Below are positions 31,808-41,298 of a stretch of DNA of 64,000 bases, in pieces. The stretch is taken from positions 25,022,020 to 25,086,019 of the forward strand of contig CM020620.1 of NCBI GenBank assembly GCA_009829735.1, in the 5' to 3' direction. A model generated the notes under the pieces. The model was not told the origin of the DNA and did no database searches. It was given only the letters and a program-made list of their open reading frames with translations. The position numbers were made by a program, and so were the translations under genes. The stretch is from Pyropia yezoensis. Lineage: Eukaryota > Rhodophyta > Bangiophyceae > Bangiales > Bangiaceae. Each line of letters begins with the position of its first letter. The first letter of the stretch is position 1.

Positions 31808-32288
31808 GACAAGGGGGTAGCGGAAGGAGGGGAGTAAGAAGGGAGCGAGCTGTGCAACAGTGAGGCGAGAAGACAATCGCAAACAGGTGCACGATGGGGG
31901 TGCCCGCGTGGAGGAATGATGCACGCACGGAGAGGGCGATGACGACCACGGTGGCAACGACTTGGCATGCCGTGTGGGCGGTCGCGAGGCAGCCGGATGG
32001 GTGACATCAACAGCACGGCCGCGCCGGGCTGCATGCAAACGCAGCGGCGTTTTGCATGCCCACTCCCACCAAGCCCTGAGGTGGGGTCTCTTCCGGCACG
32101 ACGTGGCCACCCGCGAGGCTTCTGCAGCTGGCATGACGCTGGCGCCAGCGGCGATGGGTGTACGGGTCACAAGAAAGCTTACAGCACCGCCCTGACTGAT
32201 CCAGGTGGGCCTCCCAGGGATGGGCAACTGGTTTCGCGAAACCGGTTCAGATCGGTTTCTATGTGGAAAAAGATGACAATTGCATGGG
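31808..32288. other. Intergenic left flank of the copia element
   Basis: 480 bp with the LEA-like promoter side at left. Near its right end, CAGGGATGGGCAACTGG (32215-32231) followed by the 14-bp palindrome GGTTTCGCGAAACC (32230-32243) resembles the tip of a hAT transposon. A matching second end was not found. 32284-32288 is the copia target-site duplication. Confidence 0.4.
32284..32288. repeat. Target-site duplication of the copia element, left copy
   Basis: ATGGG here and again at 38701-38705, directly outside the two LTRs. Confidence 0.93.
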
Positions 32289-32861
32289 TGTGGCAGTATT
32301 GGCAGAAATCGTATCAGACTCACGGCCTGCTACCGACCGCGTATCTGTGTAGATGGGGCAGCCGACGTCCGTGCACGCCCCAGACACAGCAATCCAAGAG
32401 TCCTTCTTCTTCGTCGTTCAATGTCTCCCCCCTCGCAATCGTCCCCTCGACGCGCTGTGCCTGCCCTCATGTAGGGCCGGCGCAGCCCCCCACGCCAGGG
32501 CACGCACACGGGCCCGCACGGGCACCCCCCCCAACGCATGGCCCCCTCAGGCATGCGGGCGCGCACACACACTCACGGGCCAAGCCCCCCCCTCGTGCAC
32601 GCACGAAAAACGCAGGTGCGCGCACGCAACGGGCCTGGGATATGCACGGGCGACACCCTCCACACACGTCGACAACAGGCCAGCAGGGGCACGGCCAGCA
32701 CACCGTCGACGCAGGGAATCTCACCCCGGAGGCGCCAATCAGCCACCCCCGCGTGACACGCAATCACCGACGTCGTGCAGTCTCGGCCAACCATTGGCCA
32801 CCATGGGACAGCCCATAGCCGCGGCCGCAAGCACACTGCAGCCACGTTGGAATCAGCCACA
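32289..32861 (-). repeat. 3' LTR of the copia element
   Basis: 573 bp with ends TGTGGC...GCCACA on the plus strand. It matches 38128-38700 with substitutions at about 32308, 32780 and 32805. The pol stop codon (32853-32855) lies inside it. Confidence 0.95.
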
Positions 32862-35800
32862 CTCCCCCCTTTCCTCCTCAGAGGGCTTGGGGGTCGCGGC
32901 AGCACGGATGATCCACTGCTGCACCGGGTTGTTGTCCTCGCCAGTACTCATGATGCGCTCGAGCGCAGTGCAGTGGTGTGGTTTCGTCAGCCCGTCCGCG
33001 GCGTTGTGCTCGGACTTGAGCAGGCCGACGTTGGAAATCTCCTGGTTGTTGTACGCCTCTCGAGCCGCCGCCACATCAATCATAAGTCGCTTCTCCGTCG
33101 GATGCGACGCGCGCGTGATGACGTCAAACAGCTGCTTGGAGTCCGTCAGCATTATGAGCGGGACATGCTGGTGGTAGATACGCTCCAAGTCGTGCTTGAT
33201 TACGAACGCCTCGTCAAATGCGTTGGCAAACGCGTACACCTCGCCGGCCATGATGGAGCGCACCACTCGGCGTGACTTCTTGCTCGAGTAGGACAGCACG
33301 TGACAGGCGCCGCGGTCGTCGCACAGCAAGATAATGTAGCCCAGCTGGGAAGACCCGTCATCGTTGGACGCAAATGACGCATCGGCGTACACTTTGAGCC
33401 GCAGCGATCTACGTCGGAGGGGGCGGTAAATCAGCGCCCAATCGCTGGTACTCTTAGCTCGCTTGATGGCCTTATTGAGATCTCGGATATGCCGCGTACA
33501 GTACGACTTGGGGGTAGCCTGGGCCGCGCGGTTGATCGCGCAGCACAAGTCCGGCCGGGTGTGCGAGAGCCAAGCGACAGCGGCACGCACAGACGCAAAC
33601 TCCTCGTACGTCGCTGACATATTCATGGGGTTCAGGGCGGCGATGTAGTTCGTCTGCGTCAGCTCGATGCACCAATCAGGGCCACGGGCGGAGGCGATGG
33701 TGACGCCGAGAAACTCGAAGTTGTCCCACTGCCGAGGCTTGGCGTCAAACTGACGTAGAGTTGCCTCCGTCAGCACCTGGAAGGTCTCATTGCCGCCGAG
33801 TATGCTGTCGTCGACATAGGTGCCCAGGAGTCCTTCCACACCATCCGCTCCGTCCCGCACGTACAGCGCAGGGTCCCCCGTTGTGGGTGCCATGCCCAAG
33901 TCGTTCTCCACATGTGCAGTGAATGTCGCGGCCCAGTAGTCCCCAGCGTCGCAGATCCCATACAACGGCCGCACCAGCTGCAGCACCTCGTCCTCACCGA
34001 TCCCAAAGTACTCCCTGTCCGCCGCCCGCGGCTGCAGGTAGACGTCACGGGTCATATTCTCCATGCTCTGGAGGTAGGACTGGTTCACGTCGTGCGCGAA
34101 AAGGCGATACCCACGCACCGCGCTGGTAGACACTACCATCTTTGTGGACCGCTGCCGCAATGTCGACAGGTTGTGTACTACGAACCGCTTGTCTCGGTCC
34201 TTGTATCCCTGCGCAACGTAGCGCGACTTTGGCTGCTCCTTGGGGGAGCCGACGTGCTTGAGGGTGTGGACGAATCGGCCTCCGACAATATTTGCCCACT
34301 TGGGCAAGGATCGCTTCTTGATGACCTTCATCGTGCCTCGCCCCAATAGGCCGTCCACCTCCCCCTGAGTCGACGCTCGAAACGGCTCAGATTGGATGCG
34401 CATGTCACCCTCCGTGAGAACTTCCGTTATGAGCATGCCCGACGGTGAAAAGATGTGCTCAGAGGGCGGGGCAGTCTCCGAGAAGGTGTGCAATCCAATG
34501 CAGAAGTCGCACAGCAGTTGGTCGCCGGTTCGCTTGGCGTCCATAAGCTGGTCCAGCTCCTCGTCTCCGACCTCGCGCGCAGAGAGCTCCCCGTCCTCAG
34601 GTCGAGGCGGTGCTGCGTTGTCAGATCCGTCTGGAGAGATTTGGTCGCTCTCACCCCCCTTAGCACCAGGCACGGCGCTGTGACGGTACTGCTTCACCTT
34701 ATCAACGGAGAACAGCTTTGCAGTACCGTCCACGTCGATCCAGACGAGCTTGCCGTCCGCCTTGATAACCGTGTAGGGCCCCACCCAGCTGTTGATCGGT
34801 TTCTCGCGAAACACAAGCACGGCCATTCCCGCGGCGACGTCCGCGTCGGCGACTCGCGGTACACGCATTCGGAGAGCTGCCCGCAATCGGGCGCGCGCGA
34901 CGGTCCGCCTCATCTCGTCGCGTGCCGTTCTCATCGCCTCCAGTCGCACCTTTTGTGCCGGCAGGTCCACAGGGCTGATCGGTGTGCGTGGGACAATGCC
35001 AAACACAAGCAGGGTCGGCACGAGCCCAGCAGGTCCGGCGGTGTTGTTCATCGCGGAGACGGCGAGGGAGAGCGCGTGCTCGGCGGCGAGCATTGGATGG
35101 TCGGCCCGCACGCGACGGTAGATCTGCCGCAAAAATGCGTGATAGCGCTCGCCAGATCCCAACGCGTTGTGCGACTCGATGCCCGACTCAATATGCTTCG
35201 TGCCCACGGCTTGCAGCAGTGCCCGCCACTTGGCCGACGTCAGCTGCGGCCCCTGGTCCATGTGCATCGCGTCCGGGTGCCCAGCATAGGGGTACACCCA
35301 GATGCGGAGGTACAGGCTCCAGGCAGCGTCGGCCGTCTCACCATCGCGCATAAAGGCATCCGCGTTAAAGCCCGTGTCCTTGTCCACCACATGGAGAACC
35401 GGCTCACTCTCCAGCCACATGAGGTTGACCAGGACGGTCCTGTTGAACACGATGTCCTCCGCGGGCAGTGCTACGCGGAAGCGGGTCGGCTCCTTGGCCA
35501 GCCGTTGACACGTGGCACAGGTTGCGGTCACCTCCTCCAGCCGGCTTAGGGTCTCCTTGTTGGCGTGTGGGTCGTTGGCCTGCCGCAACACAGCGAACAA
35601 ACGCTCAGGTGCTGGGTGACAAAAGTGGCGATGGAGTCGCTCCGCCTCCACCATGGTGTACAGGGTGTCACGACTCCACTCGAGGAAAACATGCCCGTAC
35701 TTGCGCGTCACGGGGACCGACAACTTGTAGGCGACGCATACCAGCTCATTGGTCACGGTGTTGACGTACATCTCGTTCGCGTCCAGGGCATCGAGGCCAA

Positions 35801-36155
35801 ACAGGAACGGTACGCTGACGTCGACCACGTCCACGTCCATAGGTAAAAATAGGCCACCAGCCAGCGGCACACGGATTGGCAACACACCCAGGCTGGGGTA
35901 GTGCGAGCCACCGAATCGGAAGGCGGCGTTCTTGGGCTCCGCCAGGTGCAGCTCCTTGCCAGCAAAGTGCGCGTAGGCGGCTGCCTGCCGGCGGCCAATC
36001 ACGGTCCGCTCCGCCCCGGTGTCCAGGCATGCGCCAAGAAACACGTTTGTATCAGCGGCGGCAGCTAACAGGCACTCTGACACGTTGGCCTCCACGTGGG
36101 CGCGGGGCGGCCGGCCCCGACGGCGTCTGCAAATGGAGGAAAGGCGACGAGTCAT
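32853..36155 (-). CDS. pol: copia pol polyprotein (PR-INT-RT-RH)
   Basis: 1100 codons without interruption. The aspartic protease has LDTGAE with Asp45. The integrase HHCC zinc region uses His175/His180 and Cys213/Cys216. Its catalytic Asp258, Asp300 and Glu336 fit the DD35E spacing. Reverse transcriptase spans about 595-850 with the YVDD site at 780-783. RNase H has Asp925 (YADASF), Glu972, Asp1005 and Asp1054. The protein makes and inserts element cDNA in virus-like particles. It starts at an ATG whose last three bases form the gag stop (ATGA overlap), so expression needs reinitiation or a -1 shift. The stop lies nine bases inside the 3' LTR. Lineage within copia (for example the algal or diatom groups) was not determined. 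Confidence 0.95.
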   Translation of the reverse strand: MTRRLSSICRRRRGRPPRAHVEANVSECLLAAAADTNVFLGACLDTGAERTVIGRRQAAAYAHFAGKELHLAEPKNAAFRFGGSHYPSLGVLPIRVPLAGGLFLPMDVDVVDVSVPFLFGLDALDANEMYVNTVTNELVCVAYKLSVPVTRKYGHVFLEWSRDTLYTMVEAERLHRHFCHPAPERLFAVLRQANDPHANKETLSRLEEVTATCATCQRLAKEPTRFRVALPAEDIVFNRTVLVNLMWLESEPVLHVVDKDTGFNADAFMRDGETADAAWSLYLRIWVYPYAGHPDAMHMDQGPQLTSAKWRALLQAVGTKHIESGIESHNALGSGERYHAFLRQIYRRVRADHPMLAAEHALSLAVSAMNNTAGPAGLVPTLLVFGIVPRTPISPVDLPAQKVRLEAMRTARDEMRRTVARARLRAALRMRVPRVADADVAAGMAVLVFREKPINSWVGPYTVIKADGKLVWIDVDGTAKLFSVDKVKQYRHSAVPGAKGGESDQISPDGSDNAAPPRPEDGELSAREVGDEELDQLMDAKRTGDQLLCDFCIGLHTFSETAPPSEHIFSPSGMLITEVLTEGDMRIQSEPFRASTQGEVDGLLGRGTMKVIKKRSLPKWANIVGGRFVHTLKHVGSPKEQPKSRYVAQGYKDRDKRFVVHNLSTLRQRSTKMVVSTSAVRGYRLFAHDVNQSYLQSMENMTRDVYLQPRAADREYFGIGEDEVLQLVRPLYGICDAGDYWAATFTAHVENDLGMAPTTGDPALYVRDGADGVEGLLGTYVDDSILGGNETFQVLTEATLRQFDAKPRQWDNFEFLGVTIASARGPDWCIELTQTNYIAALNPMNMSATYEEFASVRAAVAWLSHTRPDLCCAINRAAQATPKSYCTRHIRDLNKAIKRAKSTSDWALIYRPLRRRSLRLKVYADASFASNDDGSSQLGYIILLCDDRGACHVLSYSSKKSRRVVRSIMAGEVYAFANAFDEAFVIKHDLERIYHQHVPLIMLTDSKQLFDVITRASHPTEKRLMIDVAAAREAYNNQEISNVGLLKSEHNAADGLTKPHHCTALERIMSTGEDNNPVQQWIIRAAATPKPSEEERGECG
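32862..32879 (-). other. Polypurine tract of the copia element
   Basis: On the element strand it reads GAGGAGGAAAGGGGGGAG, eighteen purines abutting the 3' LTR. It overlaps the last pol codons. Confidence 0.85.
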
Positions 36156-37720
36156 TCCTTCATCGCAAAATCTGCCTTAGTGTCGGTGTCCGCCGCGCCT
36201 GCCTTGGGGGCGCCGCCGCGCGACGCCAACAGAGCGTCAAACAGCTGGCGGTCATCCTCATCACACCCCCCGGATCCACCGTCCTCGTCCTCTGCCTCAC
36301 TGGTGCGCTCACCAATCAGCATGGCGTCCAGTTGAGTGCATAGCTGGAATAGCACGGTGGCGGCCGAGGCCTTGCCCGAGTCCTTCCTGGAGTAGTACTC
36401 GAGCCGGCGCTGGGCTGCCTTGGACGCGTCAATCGGGCGGGGACAGTCCTTCATAGTGTGCCCAGCGTCATCGCAGTTGAAGCACCCCATGATTGACAGC
36501 GGGTCCACACCACTCGAGCGGGAAGGGGCAGCCGTCCGCTTCACGCGGCCAGCGGCCATGCCGCGACTGGGGCGAGCGTAACGCCCCTGGCCAGTAAACA
36601 GGATACCGGGAACGTCTTTGGTTGCGGTCGGGCGGTGCCCATATGCGCTCGCGTGGGCCACTGCCAGTCGCGCCTCCTTATGCAGGTGCAGCGCGGCCTC
36701 CAGCTCTCCATAAAGCTGCTGAAAGGTAAGGCCATGCGTCGCAATCCGGCTCAGCGGCTCAGTCGCCCACGGGCTACCGACCACAGCGTTCCTCAAAAAC
36801 TCTACCTTGTGGGCATCTCCCTGGTGGGAGCGGGGCACCTGCGGCGCGAGCTTGGTGATCGTCTTGTAAGTTTGCTCGAGCGCCGCCGCTTCCGTCACCC
36901 CGTCGCTCAGCAGCGTGCTCATGCGGTAGCCCACTAGGTAGTTCTTGACCCGGTTCTGGCGCACAATAGAGTTGTACTCGGTGCTCACCATGTCAACAGC
37001 CTGGCTGAACGATGTGGCATAAGACTGCAACCTGTCAAGATACAACCGCTTGGCGTCGCCGCTGAGGATGTTGTGCATGTACTGGAAGCGCTGCTCCTGG
37101 CTGAGGTCGTAGTCTCGGGCCACCTGCTGGTATTCCGCTACATACTCCATCCAGGCCTCCCCAAGGTTGCCAGAGAACTTTGACGACGCATCCCGAAAGC
37201 ACATGGCGATGTTATGGGCCGTGCGATCACCAGCTGTAGACGATGCGTCGCCGCGGCGGGCAGGCGACGAAGGTTGGCTGGCCACCGCACTCGCGCCCAC
37301 GCGACGCCCAGCTGCGACGAGGTCCGAGGCCAACTGGTTAGCGGCCACGCGGTCCTCCGGGTCGACGTAGAGTGACGTAGCTAGCGTCATAATAACTCGA
37401 TGTGATGAATGCTGCTGCAGGTTGGCGCCGTGCCCATCGAGCCACTTGCGCAGCTCGCGGTGGGCGTACTGTAACGTGGCAATGTCGGTCCCAAAGAGGA
37501 CCGCGGGCGGAAACAGGTCGGCCACAGCAGCCTTCACCTGCTCGCCAGATAGGGTGGACTCGCGCACCTCCGCCTCAAGCATGCGGACAGAGGAAATAAA
37601 CCCCATCTGCTCGACAGACAGCATGGCGGGGTCGGCCAGTGGCATAAAATTTGTGGCGGGGGGCGAGTTGTTGCCCGACGGGTCCGTCATGTTGAAGATG
37701 TGATGCGGCTGCTCGGTCAC
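36152..37720 (-). CDS. gag: copia gag with CCHC zinc knuckle
   Basis: 522 codons. The first 370 residues are a helical capsid-type region. A basic stretch (GRVKRTAAPSR) precedes one zinc knuckle, C-x2-C-x4-H-x4-C at residues 413-426 (CFNCDDAGHTMKDC), which binds element RNA. The tail is acidic and Asp/Gly-rich. The stop TGA overlaps the pol ATG by four bases. A start at Met1 is used; a second Met follows at residue 11. Confidence 0.92.
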   Translation of the reverse strand: MTEQPHHIFNMTDPSGNNSPPATNFMPLADPAMLSVEQMGFISSVRMLEAEVRESTLSGEQVKAAVADLFPPAVLFGTDIATLQYAHRELRKWLDGHGANLQQHSSHRVIMTLATSLYVDPEDRVAANQLASDLVAAGRRVGASAVASQPSSPARRGDASSTAGDRTAHNIAMCFRDASSKFSGNLGEAWMEYVAEYQQVARDYDLSQEQRFQYMHNILSGDAKRLYLDRLQSYATSFSQAVDMVSTEYNSIVRQNRVKNYLVGYRMSTLLSDGVTEAAALEQTYKTITKLAPQVPRSHQGDAHKVEFLRNAVVGSPWATEPLSRIATHGLTFQQLYGELEAALHLHKEARLAVAHASAYGHRPTATKDVPGILFTGQGRYARPSRGMAAGRVKRTAAPSRSSGVDPLSIMGCFNCDDAGHTMKDCPRPIDASKAAQRRLEYYSRKDSGKASAATVLFQLCTQLDAMLIGERTSEAEDEDGGSGGCDEDDRQLFDALLASRGGAPKAGAADTDTKADFAMKE

Positions 37721-38127
37721 GAGGTAGTCGTTGGTAGAACAATAGTAGTCACAGGTCCCAATTCACCGATGCGCGCCGGTCGACCACCCAGCGCCTGCCT
37801 CCACCGCGCCTCAACACACCAGTCCCCCGAGACACCCTGTCAGGGTTGCGGGCGTCCGTACCCAAGCCTACCCGGCGCTCCGGTGTTACCCAGGAAGGGT
37901 CGTGACGTAGACCTTGTGGTACGTCCTCGTACGCTCCCCCGTGGGTTTCTAGACAGGCCTTTCGACCCCAGGCCCCCACGGCTTCACGACTCGGTACCCC
38001 CCTTAGTTCAAGTCCCCTGGGGGACCTGCGTGGAGAAACAGGATAGAGACAAACACTAGGCAGTCGCCCGCTCACGCACCGGTTCTCTCTCTCTCTCTCT
38101 CTCTCGCCAGTACAGGTAGTTCGCGAA
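37721..38127 (-). other. Leader of the copia element (5' UTR with primer-binding region)
   Basis: 407 bp between gag and the 5' LTR. On the element strand the LTR is followed by TTCGCGAACTACCTGTACTGG, which does not start with TGG, so a classical primer site complementary to a tRNA 3' end is not evident; an internal tRNA segment may be used instead. A CT microsatellite (about 38082-38105) lies close by. Confidence 0.5.
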
Positions 38128-38700
38128 TGTGGCAGTATTGGCAGAAGTCGTATCAGACTCACGGCCTGCTACCGACCGCGTATCTGTGTAGATGGGGCAG
38201 CCGACGTCCGTGCACGCCCCAGACACAGCAATCCAAGAGTCCTTCTTCTTCGTCGTTCAATGTCTCCCCCCTCGCAATCGTCCCCTCGACGCGCTGTGCC
38301 TGCCCTCATGTAGGGCCGGCGCAGCCCCCCACGCCAGGGCACGCACACGGGCCCGCACGGGCACCCCCCCCAACGCATGGCCCCCTCAGGCATGCGGGCG
38401 CGCACACACACTCACGGGCCAAGCCCCCCCCTCGTGCACGCACGAAAAACGCAGGTGCGCGCACGCAACGGGCCTGGGATATGCACGGGCGACACCCTCC
38501 ACACACGTCGACAACAGGCCAGCAGGGGCACGGCCAGCACACCGTCGACGCAGGGAATCTCACCCCGGAGGCGCCAATCAGCCACCCCCGCGTGACACGC
38601 AATCACCGACGTCGTGCAATCTCGGCCAACCATTGGCCACCATCGGACAGCCCATAGCCGCGGCCGCAAGCACACTGCAGCCACGTTGGAATCAGCCACA
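38128..38700 (-). repeat. 5' LTR of the copia element
   Basis: 573 bp with the same ends as the 3' LTR. For an element on the minus strand this is the promoter-bearing copy. Confidence 0.95.
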
Positions 38701-38705
38701 ATGGG
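38701..38705. repeat. Target-site duplication of the copia element, right copy
   Basis: ATGGG, identical to 32284-32288. Confidence 0.93.
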
Positions 38706-38937
38706 GTCCCATGACCAGTTTCTATGCTGAAGAACGTGCTGTGCCACGTACATCCCAGATAGATTAATCTATAGATTGATCTATCATGTAGCCATCTCAA
38801 CTTTTAACTAATCTATTGTTGTTTGCTGGAATTGGCCTGACCTCGCTGCCGCGACGCCGTGGAGCGCGCCCCTCACTTCGTCGCCGAGACAATGCCCTCC
38901 ACACCTGCTCGCTCATAGCACTCTTGTTGCTGACCTT

Positions 38938-39240
38938 CTTGCCGCCCAGGACGGTGTTGAAGGCGGCGATGGGTCGGCTGCGACCCTGGGCGTTGCAGCA
39001 AAGGGCGACAAAGCCAGCGGCCGTAGCAGTCTCAGCACTAGTGTTCTTCAGGATAGCACCGACCCCCCCCTGTACTTGGCGCGTGCTACTATCAGAGTGG
39101 GAGGGTCGGCGGCCAGGGGGGCGGCGAGAAAGTCTGCAGTGGCAGCGACGGCAATTGCGGCACCAGTGGCAGCGTCCGCGTGAGCGACGGACCGTCGCGT
39201 AGAGACAGTCCTGCTGTGGCTGCTCCGTGGCGTGGCGGGG
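38938..39240. repeat. Diverged repeat, copy 1
   Basis: CCGCCCAGGACGGTG, GGCGGCGATGGGTCGGCTGCGA and further blocks to CGTGGCGGGGG are shared in order with about 40997-41298, at an identity of roughly three quarters by eye. It may be a dispersed repeat or a duplicated gene fragment read on minus. Confidence 0.6.
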
Positions 39241-39938
39241 GTAAATAATTATGTAACGATCAGGGCAAGGGGTAGTGGGAAGAAGGGGGGGGGGGGGGGG
39301 AGCAGGACTCACTTATCATTTAGTTTTAAAAATACATTTAAAAACGGGAAAGCGCCAACTGTTGAATCAATAATTAAACTATGATTAACTGTAGTATTTC
39401 ATGCATGGATTATATTGGTGCCATCTATGGTCTCAACACAGCCGAGTGCGAAGGCAGGAACCTCAGCCGCATCGCTCCAGTACCAACATAGTGCAACAAA
39501 AAGATGTCCAGCTGCGCACTCGGTCATTTGCTCCCCCTGGCTAGATACACGCGTACCCTTCCCCTCTTTCTGCTCGGCAGCCCACAATGACCAGTTCGCC
39601 CCCACCTCCGCCTTCGAACTTGTCCATTGTGCGTATTTTTATATTGGCAAACCGAGCGTACAAGTAGAGGGGGTGCGAAAGAAAAAAATCTCGCGTGCGC
39701 GTAACACGCTAGTGAAAAGACGGGCGTAATACGCTCCATGACGGTATCTACGCTGGAACAACCCCTGATCTGACTTCGCTGCGCCGAGTTCGCGACAATT
39801 CGTGGCGCGCTGCTTCGTCGCATTGACCACTGCTTGCTCCCTCGTCACCCCCTCCCCACGCCTAGTTAAGGTGTGCAGCCTGGGTTTCTTTACACTAGCC
39901 TTTTCAAAGAAACGTGCAGCCCTGTGAGTGGCTGAGAA

Positions 39939-39971
39939 GAAAATTGGGGTTTTTTCATGACCCCAATTTTC
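39939..39971. repeat. Perfect 12-bp inverted repeat, hairpin
   Basis: GAAAATTGGGGT and its reverse complement ACCCCAATTTTC flank the loop TTTTTCATG. A role as terminator, recombination scar or element end is open. Confidence 0.6.
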
Positions 39972-40890
39972 ACCCCACGCCACAGAGGCCGTGAGGGACG
40001 GTCGGGCGCAGCCCCGGTGACGCGGCCACCCAGATCTTGCGCATGAGTGTGTCCCCGCGAGTGAGTCTACCCAACCCCTTGCACGACATTTCCACCCCTC
40101 CCCCCCCTCCCGTCGCCTTGACGCCTCCCCCTTCAACCCCCCCCCCGCCGGAGTCTGAAGGTGACTGCCCTTCCCCCATCAATAACTCCATTCCTGCCGC
40201 TGTTACCCCGGGCATTCTCAGACATCTCTAAGATGCCCCGGGGAAGCGTCTGCAGGTGTAGTATGAGGGTCGAAAAGCCTCCGACATGCAGAGGACAGTA
40301 CATCCACCACAGGTGGTAAAGTCACAGTCATGGGGGGACTGCACCTTCCCCGAGACGTGAAAAGACGCCCCCTGCGCCGCGCCCACCCCTGTTTGACCTC
40401 GCCAACCCCGGGTGTGGCGGGTAATGAGCCTATGGGGGGTGCGCCGGGCGAGGGTGGTGGCCTTTGGGCGCTGTGCGAGGGGATGAGGTGGGGTGGGTGG
40501 CACTTCACCAAGGTGTGGTGTTTCGTTCCGGCAGCCGTTCTTCGAGGAACGGTTGACTCTCCACTATGCATTCTTTTCTAATCTTTTCTATTCTCACCTG
40601 CCCCACACGGCCGCGACAACGGGTGCAGGTGAACACGTGTACATTCTTCAACTTCCTGTGGCCCAAAGGAAGAAAAAGACCGGACACCTCGCTCTTGAGC
40701 CAATGCGGTGACAGAATTGCTTCTCAGAGCGATCGAATTGATCTTCGTCGGCCAATGAGGAGACGAGGGAGCCTGTGAAACCCAGGCTGCACAAAAAACG
40801 CCCTCTTAACTAGGCGTGTCCCCCCCCCCCCCCCCCCCCGTCCCCCTTTGGCGCAGTCGGCCGCCACCGGCCCGCCAGGTGACCAGCCCG

Positions 40891-40953
40891 TCCACCCACC
40901 CACCCACCCACCCACCCACCCACCCACCCACCCACCCACCCACGCGCCGTCCA
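40891..40953. repeat. (CCAC)n microsatellite
   Basis: About 14-15 uninterrupted tetranucleotide copies, just after a poly-C run at 40818-40839. Confidence 0.9.
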
Positions 40954-40996
40954 CCCACCCGGCCGACCCGCCCTATCCCTTTCGGAGTGACCGTCG

Positions 40997-41298
40997 TGCC
41001 GCCCAGGACGGTGCGGAAGGCGGCGATGGGTCGGCTGCGACGCTCGGCGTGGCCCCCAAGGCGACAGAGCCAGTGGTCGCAGCAGTCGCGACAGGAGTGA
41101 CCGTCAGCGCTGCACCGACCCCCCCACCGTACTTGGCGCGTTCTAGCCTCCGCGTGGGAGGGTCGGCGGCCAGGGCGGCGGCGAGGACGTCTGCGGCGTG
41201 AGCGACAGCAGTGGTGGCACCAGTGGCAGCGTCGTCGAGAGCAACAGACCGTCGCGCAGCGCCAGTCCTACCCTGGCTGGTCCGTGGCGTGGCGGGGG
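40997..41298. repeat. Diverged repeat, copy 2
   Basis: Counterpart of 38938-39240 in the same orientation, about 2.05 kb apart. It is more GC-rich than copy 1 and free of long AT stretches. Confidence 0.6.

Larger units (their letters stand above)
32289..38700 (-). mobile_element. Complete Ty1/copia LTR retrotransposon
   Basis: 6412 bp with 573-bp LTRs that differ at about three positions and an ATGGG duplication. Gag and pol are both uninterrupted. Domain order on the minus strand is gag with zinc knuckle, protease, integrase, reverse transcriptase, RNase H; integrase before RT defines Ty1/copia. All catalytic residues are visible. Near-identical LTRs, intact frames and the duplication point to a recent and possibly still mobile copy. 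Confidence 0.96.
38706..40890. other. AT-richer intergenic DNA with remnants, no firm gene
   Basis: 38762-38777 repeats the palindrome-bearing GATTAATCTATAGATT of the hAT remnant. On minus, 38797-39312 is open for 171 codons; part of it (GGVGAILKNTSAETATAAGF and the next 40 residues) looks protein-like. A diverged copy of this segment occurs at 40990-41300, so both may be pieces of one repeated sequence. A perfect 12-bp inverted repeat with a 9-base loop lies at 39939-39971. Poly-C/poly-G runs are at 39284-39300 and 40818-40839. No known domain was found. Confidence 0.4.

Noticed and set aside
30965-32323. Longer start (452 codons) for the LEA-like protein
   Set aside because: The extra 172 residues are Arg/Pro/His-rich without helical repeats; the Met at 31807 begins the typical LEA-like composition.
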